Assembly: GCF_039645995.1 (NCBI RefSeq)
Contig: NZ_CP147920.1
Location: 930,001-994,000 of the forward strand
Reading direction: 5' to 3'
Length of the DNA: 64,000 nucleotides
Source of the DNA: Sulfurimonas sp. HSL3-1
GTDB taxonomy: Bacteria; Campylobacterota; Campylobacteria; Campylobacterales; Sulfurimonadaceae
Each line of letters starts with the position of its first letter. Position 1 is the first letter of the stretch. Shown one piece after another: positions 8,688 to 16,935 of the stretch. Position numbers and translations under genes: made by a program. The notes beneath the pieces were generated by a model that was not told the DNA's origin, did no database searches, and saw nothing but the letters and a program-made list of their open reading frames with translations.

Positions 8688-9509
8688 GTGTCCGGTCCGC
8701 TCGAAGCCTTTATCGAATACATCACCGTTACAAAGGCCCTGAGCAAGCGGACGGTCGAGGCGTACCGCTCGGACCTCGAACAGCTCGAGCGTGCGGCAGA
8801 GCGTCCGCTGCTCTCCTTGGAGACCGCCGACGTGCTGAAACTGCTCGGCGGGATCGCGAACAAACGCACCCTCAACCGCAAACTCTCCTCGCTCAACGCC
8901 TTTTTCGCCTTTTGTCATTCGCGCCGCTTTACGGCGGAGTCGGAACGCTTCGCCCTCGCCAAGATTCCCAAACTGCTGCCGAAGTTCCTCAGTTTCGATG
9001 CGATCGAACGGGGTGTGTCAGCGATCGGGACGGAAAAATGGACCGACCTCCGGGACCGGGCGCTGATCATGTTCCTCTATGCGACGGGGGTGCGCATCAG
9101 CGAAGCGCTCGCCGTCGAGCGGAGCGATTTCGAGGGGGAGTGGCTTCGGGTACGGCACGGCAAGGGGGAGAAAGAGCGTCTCGTCCCCGTCGCCGAGGCT
9201 GCACGGCGTATGATCGAGCGCTATCTCGACGCGGTGCCCTTTGAGCGCAACCAGCTCTGGCTGAACCACCGGGGGCGGGTGCTTAGCCGCGTCTCCGCGT
9301 ACAAGATCACCCAAAAATACCTCGGGATCTCTCCGCATGTCCTGCGCCACTCCTACGCGACGGCGCTGATCATCGGCGGAGCGGACCTGCGGGTCGTCCA
9401 GGAGCTGCTGGGGCACGCCTCGCTGCTGACGACGCAGGTCTATACCCATGTGCAGAAGCAGAACCTCAAAGAGACCGTACAGCGCTACCACCCCTACAGC
9501 AACGGCTAA
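8688..9509 (+). CDS. xerH: Tyrosine recombinase, XerH/XerD-like
   Basis: 273 residues: an N-terminal SAM-like core-binding domain (about 1-90) and a catalytic domain (about 100-265) with the complete active site R136 (GVRISE), K159 (HGKGEK), H217 and R220 (HVLRHSYA), H243 (LGHASLLTT) and nucleophile Y252 (QVYTHV). Campylobacterota usually have one such enzyme acting on a difH site in chromosome-dimer resolution. It starts with GTG six bases after the BamB-like gene, so it is probably in that operon. No dif-like site was recognised in the window. Confidence 0.85.
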   Translation: MSGPLEAFIEYITVTKALSKRTVEAYRSDLEQLERAAERPLLSLETADVLKLLGGIANKRTLNRKLSSLNAFFAFCHSRRFTAESERFALAKIPKLLPKFLSFDAIERGVSAIGTEKWTDLRDRALIMFLYATGVRISEALAVERSDFEGEWLRVRHGKGEKERLVPVAEAARRMIERYLDAVPFERNQLWLNHRGRVLSRVSAYKITQKYLGISPHVLRHSYATALIIGGADLRVVQELLGHASLLTTQVYTHVQKQNLKETVQRYHPYSNG

Positions 9510-9536
9510 AGGTCAAGCCGACCCCCCGCGGATGTC

Positions 9537-10202
9537 TCAACGGACGGGGAAATCGAAATAGCGGTCGGGATAGGGCTCGCTTTCCAGCGTAAAGTGCCAC
9601 CACTCCTCCCGCAACGGCCGGAAACCGGCGCGCGTCATGATGCGCTGCAACAGCAGACGGTTCGCGCGCTGCTGCGCCGTGACCGCCATACTGTCGGGCC
9701 ACGACTCGGGTCCGAAGAAATCGAAGCCCGTTCCCATGTCCAGCTCCTGACCGCTTTCCCGGTCGACCAGTGTCAGGTCGACCGTGCTGCCGCGCGAGTG
9801 CCCCGACCGCGCCGCAATATACCCCGCTTTGAAGAGCACGCTTTTGTCGACACGGGGGTAGTAGGCAGCCTTCATCTTCGTATCGTCGAGATCCTTCGCC
9901 CAGCGTACGAAATGATCGACGGCGCGCTGGGGACGGTAGGCATCGAAGACCTTGAGGCCGAGTCCGAAGGGCGCGAGGGCGGCTTCCGCCTGCTTCAACG
10001 CCGCCGCCGCCGGACGTGTCAGGTAGCAGCGCGGCGCTTCGTAGCCGTCAACGGGCCGACCGACAAAGTTGTTGCTGCCGAAATAGCGCGCCTCGATGCG
10101 GAGGGAGGGAACGGCTGCTTTGAGATCGACGAAGTCGGGCGGTACCGCTTCGGCGGCGGCACCGAGGCAAAACAGCAGCAGGGAGAAAAGGAGTGAACGC
10201 AT
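9537..10202 (-). CDS. ddpX: D-alanyl-D-alanine dipeptidase (VanX/DdpX family)
   Basis: 221 residues with a signal peptide (about 1-19), so periplasmic. Zinc and catalytic motifs of the M15D family are present: SGHSRGSTVDL (H135, D142) and EEWWH (E200 catalytic base, H203). DAYRP (R90) is the usual substrate-stabilising Arg region. It would cleave D-Ala-D-Ala dipeptide released from peptidoglycan so the amino acid can be reused; there are no vanA/vanH genes nearby, so resistance is not implied. Convergent with xerH. The start at 10202 is at the signal peptide; the longer upstream reading has no signal peptide. Confidence 0.85.
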   Translation of the reverse strand: MRSLLFSLLLFCLGAAAEAVPPDFVDLKAAVPSLRIEARYFGSNNFVGRPVDGYEAPRCYLTRPAAAALKQAEAALAPFGLGLKVFDAYRPQRAVDHFVRWAKDLDDTKMKAAYYPRVDKSVLFKAGYIAARSGHSRGSTVDLTLVDRESGQELDMGTGFDFFGPESWPDSMAVTAQQRANRLLLQRIMTRAGFRPLREEWWHFTLESEPYPDRYFDFPVR

Positions 10203-10343
10203 CGCAAAAACCTTTTTCGGGGCATTATAGCACTCCGGGAAAGATCGGCATGTTTTAATCATAAATTCTAATATCAAAAATATGTGATTTCCTAAGAACG
10301 CTGGGCATAAAATGAAAGAGAGCTTTTGCATGAAGGAGACGTG

Positions 10344-10841
10344 ATGAAGTGGATAAAAAACGGAAGCTTTCGGGGCGCGGTCTGCTGTGCTGCTCTGCTG
10401 CTGACAGGGCTCGCCCTTGTGGCATCGGAGAAGACCGACATGTTGGAACAGGGGCGTTACGTCGCGGTGATGATGGGGTGCAACGACTGCCATACGCCGA
10501 ATTATCTGATGCGCGAGGGGAACGTCCCCGAGAAGCTCTGGCTGACGGGGAGTGCATTTGGATGGCGCGGTTCCTGGGGGACGACCTACCCGACGAACCT
10601 GCGCAACCGGCTGAGCCAGATGACGGAGGATAAGTGGGTGGCGTTCGCAAAAAACCTCAAAGCGCGTCCCCCCATGCCCTGGTTCAACCTTAACCAGATG
10701 AAAGAGCGGGATTTACGGGCTTTTTACCGCTATGTACGGCATCTGGGGGCGGCCGGAAGCGAGGCCCCGGCATACGTTCCGCCGAGTGCGGAACCGCATC
10801 CCCCCTACGCGACATTCCCGCCGCCGCCTCCCGCACAATAG
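10344..10841 (+). CDS. Periplasmic c-type cytochrome, monoheme
   Basis: 165 residues with an N-terminal signal/anchor helix (about 9-27) and one heme-attachment motif CNDCH (C46, C49, H50). The rest is small and Met-rich, with a Pro-rich C-terminal tail (PPSAEPHPP...PPPPPAQ). ATG at 10344 is chosen because AAGGAG lies 5 bases before it. Likely a soluble or membrane-anchored electron carrier. Partner unknown; none of the neighbours is a respiratory enzyme. Confidence 0.75.
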   Translation: MKWIKNGSFRGAVCCAALLLTGLALVASEKTDMLEQGRYVAVMMGCNDCHTPNYLMREGNVPEKLWLTGSAFGWRGSWGTTYPTNLRNRLSQMTEDKWVAFAKNLKARPPMPWFNLNQMKERDLRAFYRYVRHLGAAGSEAPAYVPPSAEPHPPYATFPPPPPAQ

Positions 10842-10945
10842 GAGTGAATAATTTTTGGAAAGAAATATGCATTATCCCTTGCGGAAAATTATCGGGAATA
10901 CGTTCTGTCTACCCGGTTCCGAAATTCAAATGCAAGAGGGTCGTA

Positions 10946-11137
10946 ATGTCTCAGAAAGTGCAAGTCAAAATCGAAGGTCTCCCGGAGGGAGCTATCAGTG
11001 CCGAAACAATGCAGAAAAAGATCATGAAGAACATCGTTGCCGAGATCAAATCTGCCAATATGGACGGGCTGAACCCCTTCGACCTCGATATTGACGCAGG
11101 TCTGGATGTCGCCGTTGAGATGACGCCGGGCGCCTGA
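10946..11137 (+). CDS. 63-residue peptide, candidate RiPP precursor
   Basis: Small acidic/amphipathic protein with no Cys, Trp, Tyr or His and a single aromatic residue, Phe45, in NPFDLDIDAGLD. It ends in MTPGA. The start at 10946 has GAGGG at good spacing; the longer reading lacks a ribosome site. It is followed 46 bases later by a radical SAM/SPASM enzyme, the layout of peptide-modification loci in which the Phe-Asp-Leu-Asp segment could be the modified core. This role is inferred from context only; I do not recognise the peptide family. Confidence 0.6.
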   Translation: MSQKVQVKIEGLPEGAISAETMQKKIMKNIVAEIKSANMDGLNPFDLDIDAGLDVAVEMTPGA

Positions 11138-11151
11138 CGTTCGTCAATGCT

Positions 11152-11170
11152 GCCGCTGCTCTCCCGCGGC
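11152..11170 (+). promoter_or_regulatory. Intercistronic hairpin between peptide and maturase genes
   Basis: GCCGC ... GCGGC inverted repeat, followed about 9 bases later by TTTT just before the radical SAM start. It could act as a partial terminator that keeps maturase levels below peptide levels. Confidence 0.35.
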
Positions 11171-11183
11171 GGCGGATGCTTTT

Positions 11184-12272
11184 ATGATCGCTTCCGTAAT
11201 TCTAAAACTGACCGAAACGTGCAATCTCGACTGCACCTACTGTTATATGTTCAATTCCGAAGACAAGACCTACACGCGTGTCCCGAAGTTCATGCCCCTC
11301 GAGACAGGCCTGAAGGCGCTTGATCGTATCGCCGATTATCTCGGAGAGCATCCCGAGCGGCGCATACGCCTGGTCCTGCACGGCGGTGAACCCTCGTTGT
11401 GGCCGGAAGCCTCCATGACCCCTTTTCTGGCAGCAGCCGGTGCGCTGCGGCGGGAGACGAAGCGGCTGGGCATCGGCCTGCAGACGAATCTCTACGACTA
11501 CGATGCGGCGCTGCTCAAACGGATCGCGGCAGCGGGCGGTTCCATCGGGGTAAGCCTGGACGGGCCGGCAGCCTATAACGACCGGCGCCGCGTGACAAAA
11601 GGAGGCGGCGGCAGCTACGCGCGGGTCGCGGAGAACCTGAAACGGCTGGAATCAGACGGGCTGCTCCCCTTTTTCGGCGGGGTCCTGAGCGTGGCGGACC
11701 CCGACATCCCGCCCGCGGACTATTTAGCCTGGATCAAGACGCTGCCGAAAAAGCGGGTGAGCGTACTTTGGCCCATCCACTACAACTACGACGCGCCGCC
11801 GAATCGGGATTACGGGGCGTGGTACGCCGAGCTTTTCCGGTTGTGGGCCGAGGCGGACGACCCTTCGATTGATATCCGCATCTTCCGCGACGCGATCAAG
11901 CGCATGCTGGGCTCTTCACACCACGGCGATGGTGTCGGGGGCGAAAGGCTCAACAGCGTCATCGTCAACAGCGACGGGCAGTATGAACGCCATGACTACC
12001 TGCGCTACTTTGCCGACGGCGCGGTACGGACGGACTTCAACGTCCGCGAGCACGGGCTGGAGACGGCTGCGCAGGATCCGGTCATCCGCCGCTGCGCCGA
12101 TCTGCGCGAAACGCTGCCGCCGGAGTGCGTCGCCTGCGGACACTACGAGGTCTGCGGCGGGGGCTTCGTTGCGAACCGCCTCGGCGGGGAGGGCGTGGAT
12201 TTTTCGCGCAAATCGGTGATGTGCGGGGATCACCAGCGCTTCTTTGACACGGTCCGTTCCTACCTCGGCTGA
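11184..12272 (+). CDS. Radical SAM/SPASM peptide-maturase-like enzyme
   Basis: 362 residues. The radical SAM cluster motif is CNLDCTYC (C13, C17, C20), followed by HGGEPSLW (SAM-binding GGE), LQTNLY and SLDGP. A C-terminal SPASM/twitch region has C304, then C315-x2-C318-x5-C324 with GGG, and C347. The opening ILKLTETCNLDCTYCYMFNS with a following PKFM resembles FxsB/GrrM-type enzymes that make cyclophane crosslinks in short peptides. The anaerobic sulfatase maturases are the alternative, but no sulfatase is nearby. The 63-residue peptide gene just upstream is the obvious candidate substrate. There is no transporter or protease gene beside it. Confidence 0.8.
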   Translation: MIASVILKLTETCNLDCTYCYMFNSEDKTYTRVPKFMPLETGLKALDRIADYLGEHPERRIRLVLHGGEPSLWPEASMTPFLAAAGALRRETKRLGIGLQTNLYDYDAALLKRIAAAGGSIGVSLDGPAAYNDRRRVTKGGGGSYARVAENLKRLESDGLLPFFGGVLSVADPDIPPADYLAWIKTLPKKRVSVLWPIHYNYDAPPNRDYGAWYAELFRLWAEADDPSIDIRIFRDAIKRMLGSSHHGDGVGGERLNSVIVNSDGQYERHDYLRYFADGAVRTDFNVREHGLETAAQDPVIRRCADLRETLPPECVACGHYEVCGGGFVANRLGGEGVDFSRKSVMCGDHQRFFDTVRSYLG

Positions 12273-12300
12273 GCGGGGCAGAGGGTCCGTTTTAGTAGTG

Positions 12301-12306
12301 TATAAT
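12301..12306 (+). promoter_or_regulatory. -10 box (TATAAT) for the PEBP gene
   Basis: TATAAT preceded by TAGTG, 34 bases before the ATG at 12341. AAAGGAG lies in the short leader. Confidence 0.6.
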
Positions 12307-12340
12307 GGGTGACGTTCGATTTACGCTCAAAGGAGTCATC

Positions 12341-12877
12341 ATGAAAGCAGTGATGAGTGTTCTGCTGGTTGCCGCCGCATGGCTGCATGCCGGAAATTTT
12401 ACGCTGACAAGCAGCGATCTTCAGGGACAGCTGACCATGAAGGAGGTCTTTAACGGCTTCGGGTGCAGCGGTGAAAACGTTTCGCCGGCGCTGCAGTGGG
12501 CGAACGCGCCCAAGGAGACGAAGAGTTTTGCCGTGACCGTGTATGATCCGGATGCGCCGACGGGCAGCGGCTGGTGGCACTGGGTCGTCTTCAACCTGCC
12601 CGCAACGGTGACCGCTCTGCCTTCCGGTGCCGGGAACGGTGCCAAAGGCCTGATGCCCAAAGCAGCCGTACAGAGCATGACGAGCTTCGGACAGGCGGGC
12701 TTCGGCGGAGCCTGCCCTCCGGTCGGTGACCGTCCGCACCGCTATGTCTTCACCGTTTACGCCCTCGATGTCGCGGCCCTCGACCTGGACGTCTCGGCAA
12801 TGCCGGCGCTGGTGGGGTACATGCTCAACGCCCATGCCATTGCAAAGGCGTCACTGATGGCGTACTACGGCCGCTAG
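12341..12877 (+). CDS. YbhB/YbcL-family PEBP (Raf-kinase-inhibitor-like) exported protein
   Basis: 178 residues: a signal peptide (about 1-17), then the phosphatidylethanolamine-binding protein fold with DPDAPTGSGWWHWVVFNLP (the conserved DPD and H) and GGACPPVGDRPHRYVF (the second half of the anion-binding pocket). Start at 12341, chosen for AAAGGAG six bases upstream. Biochemical role of the bacterial family is unclear; periplasmic small-ligand binding is the usual guess. It is followed one base later by the YjdF-like gene, probably as one transcript. Confidence 0.85.
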   Translation: MKAVMSVLLVAAAWLHAGNFTLTSSDLQGQLTMKEVFNGFGCSGENVSPALQWANAPKETKSFAVTVYDPDAPTGSGWWHWVVFNLPATVTALPSGAGNGAKGLMPKAAVQSMTSFGQAGFGGACPPVGDRPHRYVFTVYALDVAALDLDVSAMPALVGYMLNAHAIAKASLMAYYGR

Positions 12878-12878
12878 C

Positions 12879-13493
12879 ATGGGACGCGGCGCGCTCCTTG
12901 CGTGGACCGTGATCTTTGCCGGGACTCTGCTCTGGTCCGGAATCGCACCGAAAGACCGCCTGACCTGGGTGCTCGAAGTCGCCCCCGCGGTCATCGGTTT
13001 TGTCGTCCTGGCCGTGACCTACCGCCGTTTCCCCCTGACGCCGCTGCTCTACTGGCTGATCCTGCTCCACAGCATCATATTAATGATCGGCGGCCACTAC
13101 ACCTATGCCGAAGTGCCGTTTTTCGACGGGTTGCTTGAGAGCAGCCGCAACAACTACGACAAGGTCGGCCATTTTGCCCAGGGGTTCGTACCGGCGCTGA
13201 TCGCGCGGGAAGTGACGATCCGCCTGGATGTGATCCGCGGGGAGGGGTGGCGCTTCTTTTTCATCGTCAGCTTCTGCCTGGGGCTCAGCGCCTTTTACGA
13301 GCTCATCGAATGGTGGGTCGCGCTGCTCAGCGAGGAGGCCGCAGAGGCGTTCTTGGGGACACAGGGGTATGTCTGGGATACGCAGTCGGATATGGGGTAC
13401 GCCCTGTTCGGCGCCCTCGCCGCGCTCCTGATGCTGCGCCGATGGCATGACCGGCAATTGCGCCAGCATGCCCCTGTCAGGGGAAGGGAGTGA
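12879..13493 (+). CDS. YjdF-like (DUF2238) integral membrane protein
   Basis: 204 residues with about six predicted membrane helices and the family-typical stretches GGHYTYAEVPF, NNYDKVGHFAQGF and AFYELIEWWVA plus WDTQSDMGYALFGA near the C-terminus. Function unknown. Begins one base after the PEBP stop, and its own stop is directly adjacent to the diguanylate cyclase start, so the three genes likely share a transcript. Confidence 0.8.
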   Translation: MGRGALLAWTVIFAGTLLWSGIAPKDRLTWVLEVAPAVIGFVVLAVTYRRFPLTPLLYWLILLHSIILMIGGHYTYAEVPFFDGLLESSRNNYDKVGHFAQGFVPALIAREVTIRLDVIRGEGWRFFFIVSFCLGLSAFYELIEWWVALLSEEAAEAFLGTQGYVWDTQSDMGYALFGALAALLMLRRWHDRQLRQHAPVRGRE

Positions 13494-14432
13494 ATGATGG
13501 TCGACGCTGCACGGTTGCATACGCAGGTTTTCAACTCCATTGATGAGCAGATCGCGGTCATCGACCGCAGCGGAACGATTATCGACGTTAATGCCGCCTG
13601 GAAGGCTTTCGGAGCGGCAAACGGGATCATCGAAACGTTTGCTTGCGTCGGAAGTAACTATCTTCAGGTTGTGGAGGCGTCGGTTCTTTCCGGCGATGCC
13701 CTGGCCGTTGAGGTCTCGGCGGGCATCCTGGATGTCCTTCAGGGAGAGCGGGCCGATTTCAGGTATGAGTACCCCTGCCACAGTCCGGAGAAGAAGCGCT
13801 GGTTCATGATGCACGTCAAGCCACTGGAAGGAAGTGGAAACGCGATCTTCGTCATCACGCATCACGACATTACGCAGCGGCACCTGGCGGAGGAACACGC
13901 GGCCTTCCTCTCCCGGCATGACCCGTTGACGGGCCTGGCGAACCGCCGGCACTTTAACGAATTCGTTCAGGAAGCGCTCCAGCGGGGTGCACGGAACGGC
14001 GCTTCCGTGACCTTGCTGGAATTGGATCTGGATAATTTCAAATCGTTCAATGATGCGCTCGGCCATCCTGCGGGAGATGACTGTCTGGTCAAAGTGGCCG
14101 AAGTACTGCATGAACATACCCGCAGAGCGGACGACCTGGCGGCGCGTTTGGGCGGGGACGAATTTGCCGTCGTTTTAGGTGGGAACGACATGGAAATACA
14201 CCAGGAGACTGCCGCGTCGATTCGCAGGGAAATCGAGGCGCTCGGGCTTGCGTTCGACGCCGGAAAACGACGGGTGACGACAAGCATCGGCGGTGTTTCC
14301 TCGCTTCCGGGACCTGGAGAAAAGGTCGAGACGCTGCTCGCCGCAGCGGACAGGATGCTCTACCGCGCCAAGGCGCAGGGTCGCAACCGCGTGGTCTTCG
14401 AACCGTTGCCGCAGGGATCTTCAGGGGAGTGA
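13494..14432 (+). CDS. PAS-GGDEF diguanylate cyclase
   Basis: 312 residues. N-terminal PAS domain (about 8-128; NSIDEQIAVIDRSGTIIDVNAAW ... ITHHDITQRH), then a GGDEF domain (about 140-305) with intact active site GGDEF at 220-224 and an allosteric I-site RADD at 211-214, five residues upstream. Expected to make c-di-GMP under product inhibition. Soluble, with no membrane segment. Two adjacent ATGs; the first directly follows the previous stop, with GGGAG upstream. Confidence 0.88.
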   Translation: MMVDAARLHTQVFNSIDEQIAVIDRSGTIIDVNAAWKAFGAANGIIETFACVGSNYLQVVEASVLSGDALAVEVSAGILDVLQGERADFRYEYPCHSPEKKRWFMMHVKPLEGSGNAIFVITHHDITQRHLAEEHAAFLSRHDPLTGLANRRHFNEFVQEALQRGARNGASVTLLELDLDNFKSFNDALGHPAGDDCLVKVAEVLHEHTRRADDLAARLGGDEFAVVLGGNDMEIHQETAASIRREIEALGLAFDAGKRRVTTSIGGVSSLPGPGEKVETLLAAADRMLYRAKAQGRNRVVFEPLPQGSSGE

Positions 14433-14457
14433 CACTGCCCGGCATCGATTCGTGCGC

Positions 14458-14463
14458 TATAAT
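14458..14463 (+). promoter_or_regulatory. -10 box (TATAAT) predicting a leaderless mRNA
   Basis: TATAAT ends six bases before the ATG at 14470, so a normal start point would fall on the A of the start codon. There is no Shine-Dalgarno upstream. Confidence 0.55.
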
Positions 14464-14469
14464 TGCACT

Positions 14470-14826
14470 ATGAAAATGCTCCACTACGAAGAGACACGCA
14501 CCATGTTCAAACCCATCATCGACCGCCTCAATGCCAAAGGACTGATCTACAAAAACCTTGATGAGGTCCAGCCGAAGGCACTGGGGATCCGCAACCGTAT
14601 CCGTCTCTTCAGTGCGACGGACCGCCAGGGGTATTACACGGCGATCTTCGTCGTCGCCCAGAAGAGCCGGGTCGTGATGAAAGACGTGGAGAAACTCGAC
14701 GTCATCCTGCGCAAGCTGGAACTGTACGCGGACCACGCGTTCAAACACCGGGTCCTGATGATCGACGCGCCGCTCTGTTCCAAGGCCGAAGCCGCCTTTA
14801 GACAACAAGGCTGGAAACTTATTTAA
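14470..14826 (+). CDS. Conserved hypothetical protein
   Basis: 118-residue soluble protein, unrecognised. It is alpha/beta in character with KALGIRNRIRLFSATDRQGYYTAIFVVAQKSRVVMKD in the middle and a C-terminal helical part. The -10 box sits six bases before ATG 14470, predicting leaderless translation; the in-frame ATG at 14503 (MFKPII) is the alternative and would give a 33-base leader with only a weak AAGAGA. No operon partner on the same transcript, since a repeat element with a terminator-like end follows. Confidence 0.65.
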   Translation: MKMLHYEETRTMFKPIIDRLNAKGLIYKNLDEVQPKALGIRNRIRLFSATDRQGYYTAIFVVAQKSRVVMKDVEKLDVILRKLELYADHAFKHRVLMIDAPLCSKAEAAFRQQGWKLI

Positions 14827-14834
14827 TGCTACGC

Positions 14835-14957
14835 TGCAGGAGCAAAGCCCCTGCAACTACGTTGACACTGTGTTCGTGTTGTCCTCGGGCTAAACGCCCT
14901 GCGGAATTACGCTACGCTAAATCGGCAGCGGGCCCTTGCGCCCTTGGCGCTTTATTC
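14835..14957 (+). repeat. Dispersed structured intergenic repeat, copy A
   Basis: First of three related intergenic sequences. It has a 5' hairpin TGCAGG-AGCAAAGCC-CCTGCA, then CTACGTTGACACTGTG, then GCGGAATTACGCTACGC, then a 3' hairpin GCGCC-CTT-GGCGC followed by TTTATT. Copies B (27774-27899) and C (61746-61821, minus strand) share the order, with different but still pairing stems. Confidence 0.65.
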
Positions 14958-14986
14958 GCCCCATTAAGTTAAGGTGGAATCTAACA

Positions 14987-15610
14987 ATGCTTTTATGTGA
15001 TATCGGCAACACCTCTTTCCACTTCTACGACGATACGCAGGGGCGTGATTACCGGGAAGATGCCGCTGCATTCGATCCCGCCGGCGTGACGCTCCCCGTC
15101 TACTACATCAACGTCAATGCCTCGCTCCAGTCCCGTTTGGAGATGCTGGAGAACTGGACCGACCTGCGCCCCTGTATCAATTGGCATGACTACTATGCGA
15201 CGATGGGCATCGACCGTGTTGCAGCCTGTGAAGCGGTGGAAGAGGGGGTCATTGTCGATGCCGGCAGCGCTATCACGGTCGACGTTGTGCGCGGCGGGCG
15301 TTTTCAGGGGGGATTCATCTACCCGGGGGTGTCGGCGCTCGCGGAGACCTACCACCGCATCTCTCCGCGCCTGGACAGCTCATTCAATTTTGATATGCAA
15401 TTGGATAAAATGCCGAAAAATACGCGGGATGCGATCAGTTACGGTGCCCTGGGCCTTTTGGCCAAAGAGGTGTCCGGTTACGGCCTGCCGGTCTACCTCA
15501 CCGGCGGGGACGCATCTCTGCTCATGCCGCTGTTCAGCACGCCGAACTATGAGCCGCTGCTGCTGTTCTCGGGCATGAAAAAGATCATTCAAAAGGCTGG
15601 ACTATGTTGA
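14987..15610 (+). CDS. coaX: Type III pantothenate kinase
   Basis: 207 residues of the CoaX family. It has the N-terminal phosphate-binding motif CDIGNT (D5 to T9), a central GIDRVAACEA and VDAGSAITVDVV (second phosphate/Asp motif) and FIYPG. It phosphorylates pantothenate in the first step of CoA synthesis; coaD is also in this window at 44447. It is shorter than many CoaX proteins (about 240-260), typical of the Campylobacterota form. Start at 14987 (AAGGTGG about 10 bases upstream). It overlaps hisG by 7 bases. Confidence 0.85.
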   Translation: MLLCDIGNTSFHFYDDTQGRDYREDAAAFDPAGVTLPVYYINVNASLQSRLEMLENWTDLRPCINWHDYYATMGIDRVAACEAVEEGVIVDAGSAITVDVVRGGRFQGGFIYPGVSALAETYHRISPRLDSSFNFDMQLDKMPKNTRDAISYGALGLLAKEVSGYGLPVYLTGGDASLLMPLFSTPNYEPLLLFSGMKKIIQKAGLC

Positions 15611-16221
15611 CCGTCGCGCTGCCGAAGGGCAGAATCGCCAAAGAGACCCTCGAGATTTTCGAGACGATTTTCGGAGAGACGTTCGCTTTCGACGACCGCA
15701 AGCTGATTCTCGATACGCCGAACTTCCGTTTTCTGCTGGTACGCAACCAGGACGTGGCGACTTATGTCTACCACCAGGCGGCCGATATCGGCGTCGTGGG
15801 GCTTGATACCCTCGAAGAACAGGGGCTCGACGTGATTCGCCTGCTGGACCTTGGCCGCGGCTACTGCCGCGTCGCTATCGGGATGAAGCAGGGCGAGAAG
15901 CTCGACCTCACCAAGCCGGAGATCAAGGTCGCGACGAAGATGGTCAACATCACTAAACGCTACTTCGCCGAGCGCGCCGTCGCCGCCGACGTCATCAAGC
16001 TCTACGGCTCCATCGAACTCGCCCCGCTGGTCGGGCTGGCGGATATGATCGTCGATATCGTCGAGACGGGAACGACGATGAAACAGAACGGCCTGGAGGT
16101 CGTCGAGGAGATCATGGAGTCGACGACGCACCTGATCGCCAACAAAAACAGCTACTTTGAGAAAAAAGCGGAGATCCTCGACATCTACGAAAAGATCAAC
16201 AAGGTCGTCAGTGAGTCTTGA
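15604..16221 (+). CDS. hisG: ATP phosphoribosyltransferase, short form
   Basis: 205 residues, the short HisG type without the C-terminal regulatory domain. It starts LTVALPKGRIAKE; the PRPP-binding stretch is IVDIVETGTTMKQNGLEVVEEI. First enzyme of histidine synthesis. Short HisG normally works with HisZ, which I do not see in this window; hisD lies at 53341 and hisS at 42667. It overlaps coaX upstream and the methyltransferase downstream by 11 bases. Confidence 0.9.
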   Translation: MLTVALPKGRIAKETLEIFETIFGETFAFDDRKLILDTPNFRFLLVRNQDVATYVYHQAADIGVVGLDTLEEQGLDVIRLLDLGRGYCRVAIGMKQGEKLDLTKPEIKVATKMVNITKRYFAERAVAADVIKLYGSIELAPLVGLADMIVDIVETGTTMKQNGLEVVEEIMESTTHLIANKNSYFEKKAEILDIYEKINKVVSES

Positions 16222-16891
16222 CCTCTACGCGAAGGCCGAACACCTCCTCGGCATAGAGGAGTCGACCGAACGGCTGCACGATCTTTACCTGAATACCCTG
16301 CAAAACTACCCGGCAAAATCGCTGCTTGATATCGGCTGCGGCCGCGGTGCTTTGATGCAGAAAGCGCAGGAGATGGGCCTGGCATGCACGGGCATCGACC
16401 AGAGCGAAGTGATGGTGGAGGCCGCCGCGGCCAAAGGGCTTGATGTGTCGCGCAAGGGGATCTGCGAAGTCGAAGGGAGCTACGACGCCGCCGTTGCCGT
16501 TTTCGATGTGCTCAATTTCCTCGACAAGGACGGGCTTTTCGTTTTCCTTCAGTGCGTGGCGCAGCGGCTCAACCCGGGCGGGGTCTTCATCGCCGACATC
16601 AATACCCTTCACGGCTTCACGGATGTCGCGGAAGGGACGATGACGAACGAGGACGAGGAGCACTTCCTGGCCGTCGACGCCTATTTCGAAGCCGAAGAGC
16701 TGCATACGCAGTTCACCCTCTTTACGAAAACGTCGCCGGAGTGCTACGCCAAGGAGCAGTCGGAGATCGTGCAGTGGTTCCACCCCCTCAAACGGTTCCG
16801 AAACGTCCCGAACCTCAAACTGACCCACTACAAGAATATCTCGCTCTACGATACGAACGACAAGATGCTGCTGGTATTTAAAGCGCTTTAA
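16211..16891 (+). CDS. SAM-dependent class I methyltransferase
   Basis: 226 residues. Methyltransferase motif I SLLDIGCGRGALMQKA and motif II region GLACTGIDQSEVMVEAA, followed by YDAAVAVFDVLNFL. Target unknown; the closest pattern is the small-molecule (UbiE/biotin-type) class. GTG at 16211, inside the end of hisG, is taken as the start because the region before it only mirrors hisG in another frame. Confidence 0.8.
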   Translation: MSLDLYAKAEHLLGIEESTERLHDLYLNTLQNYPAKSLLDIGCGRGALMQKAQEMGLACTGIDQSEVMVEAAAAKGLDVSRKGICEVEGSYDAAVAVFDVLNFLDKDGLFVFLQCVAQRLNPGGVFIADINTLHGFTDVAEGTMTNEDEEHFLAVDAYFEAEELHTQFTLFTKTSPECYAKEQSEIVQWFHPLKRFRNVPNLKLTHYKNISLYDTNDKMLLVFKAL

Positions 16892-16923
16892 AATATCCGT
16901 TCGTGAAAACGGCGCTGTAATGT

Positions 16924-16929
16924 TATACT
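16924..16929 (+). promoter_or_regulatory. -10 box (TATACT) predicting a leaderless mRNA
   Basis: TATACT ends six bases before the ATG at 16936. The start point would coincide with the start codon, and there is no good Shine-Dalgarno. Confidence 0.5.
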
Positions 16930-16935
16930 CTAGGC

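Noticed and set aside
9537-10202. Vancomycin-resistance vanX cluster
   Set aside because: Only the dipeptidase is present; no vanH/vanA ligase or regulators. The VanZ-like protein at 39763 is far away and such small membrane proteins are common without resistance.
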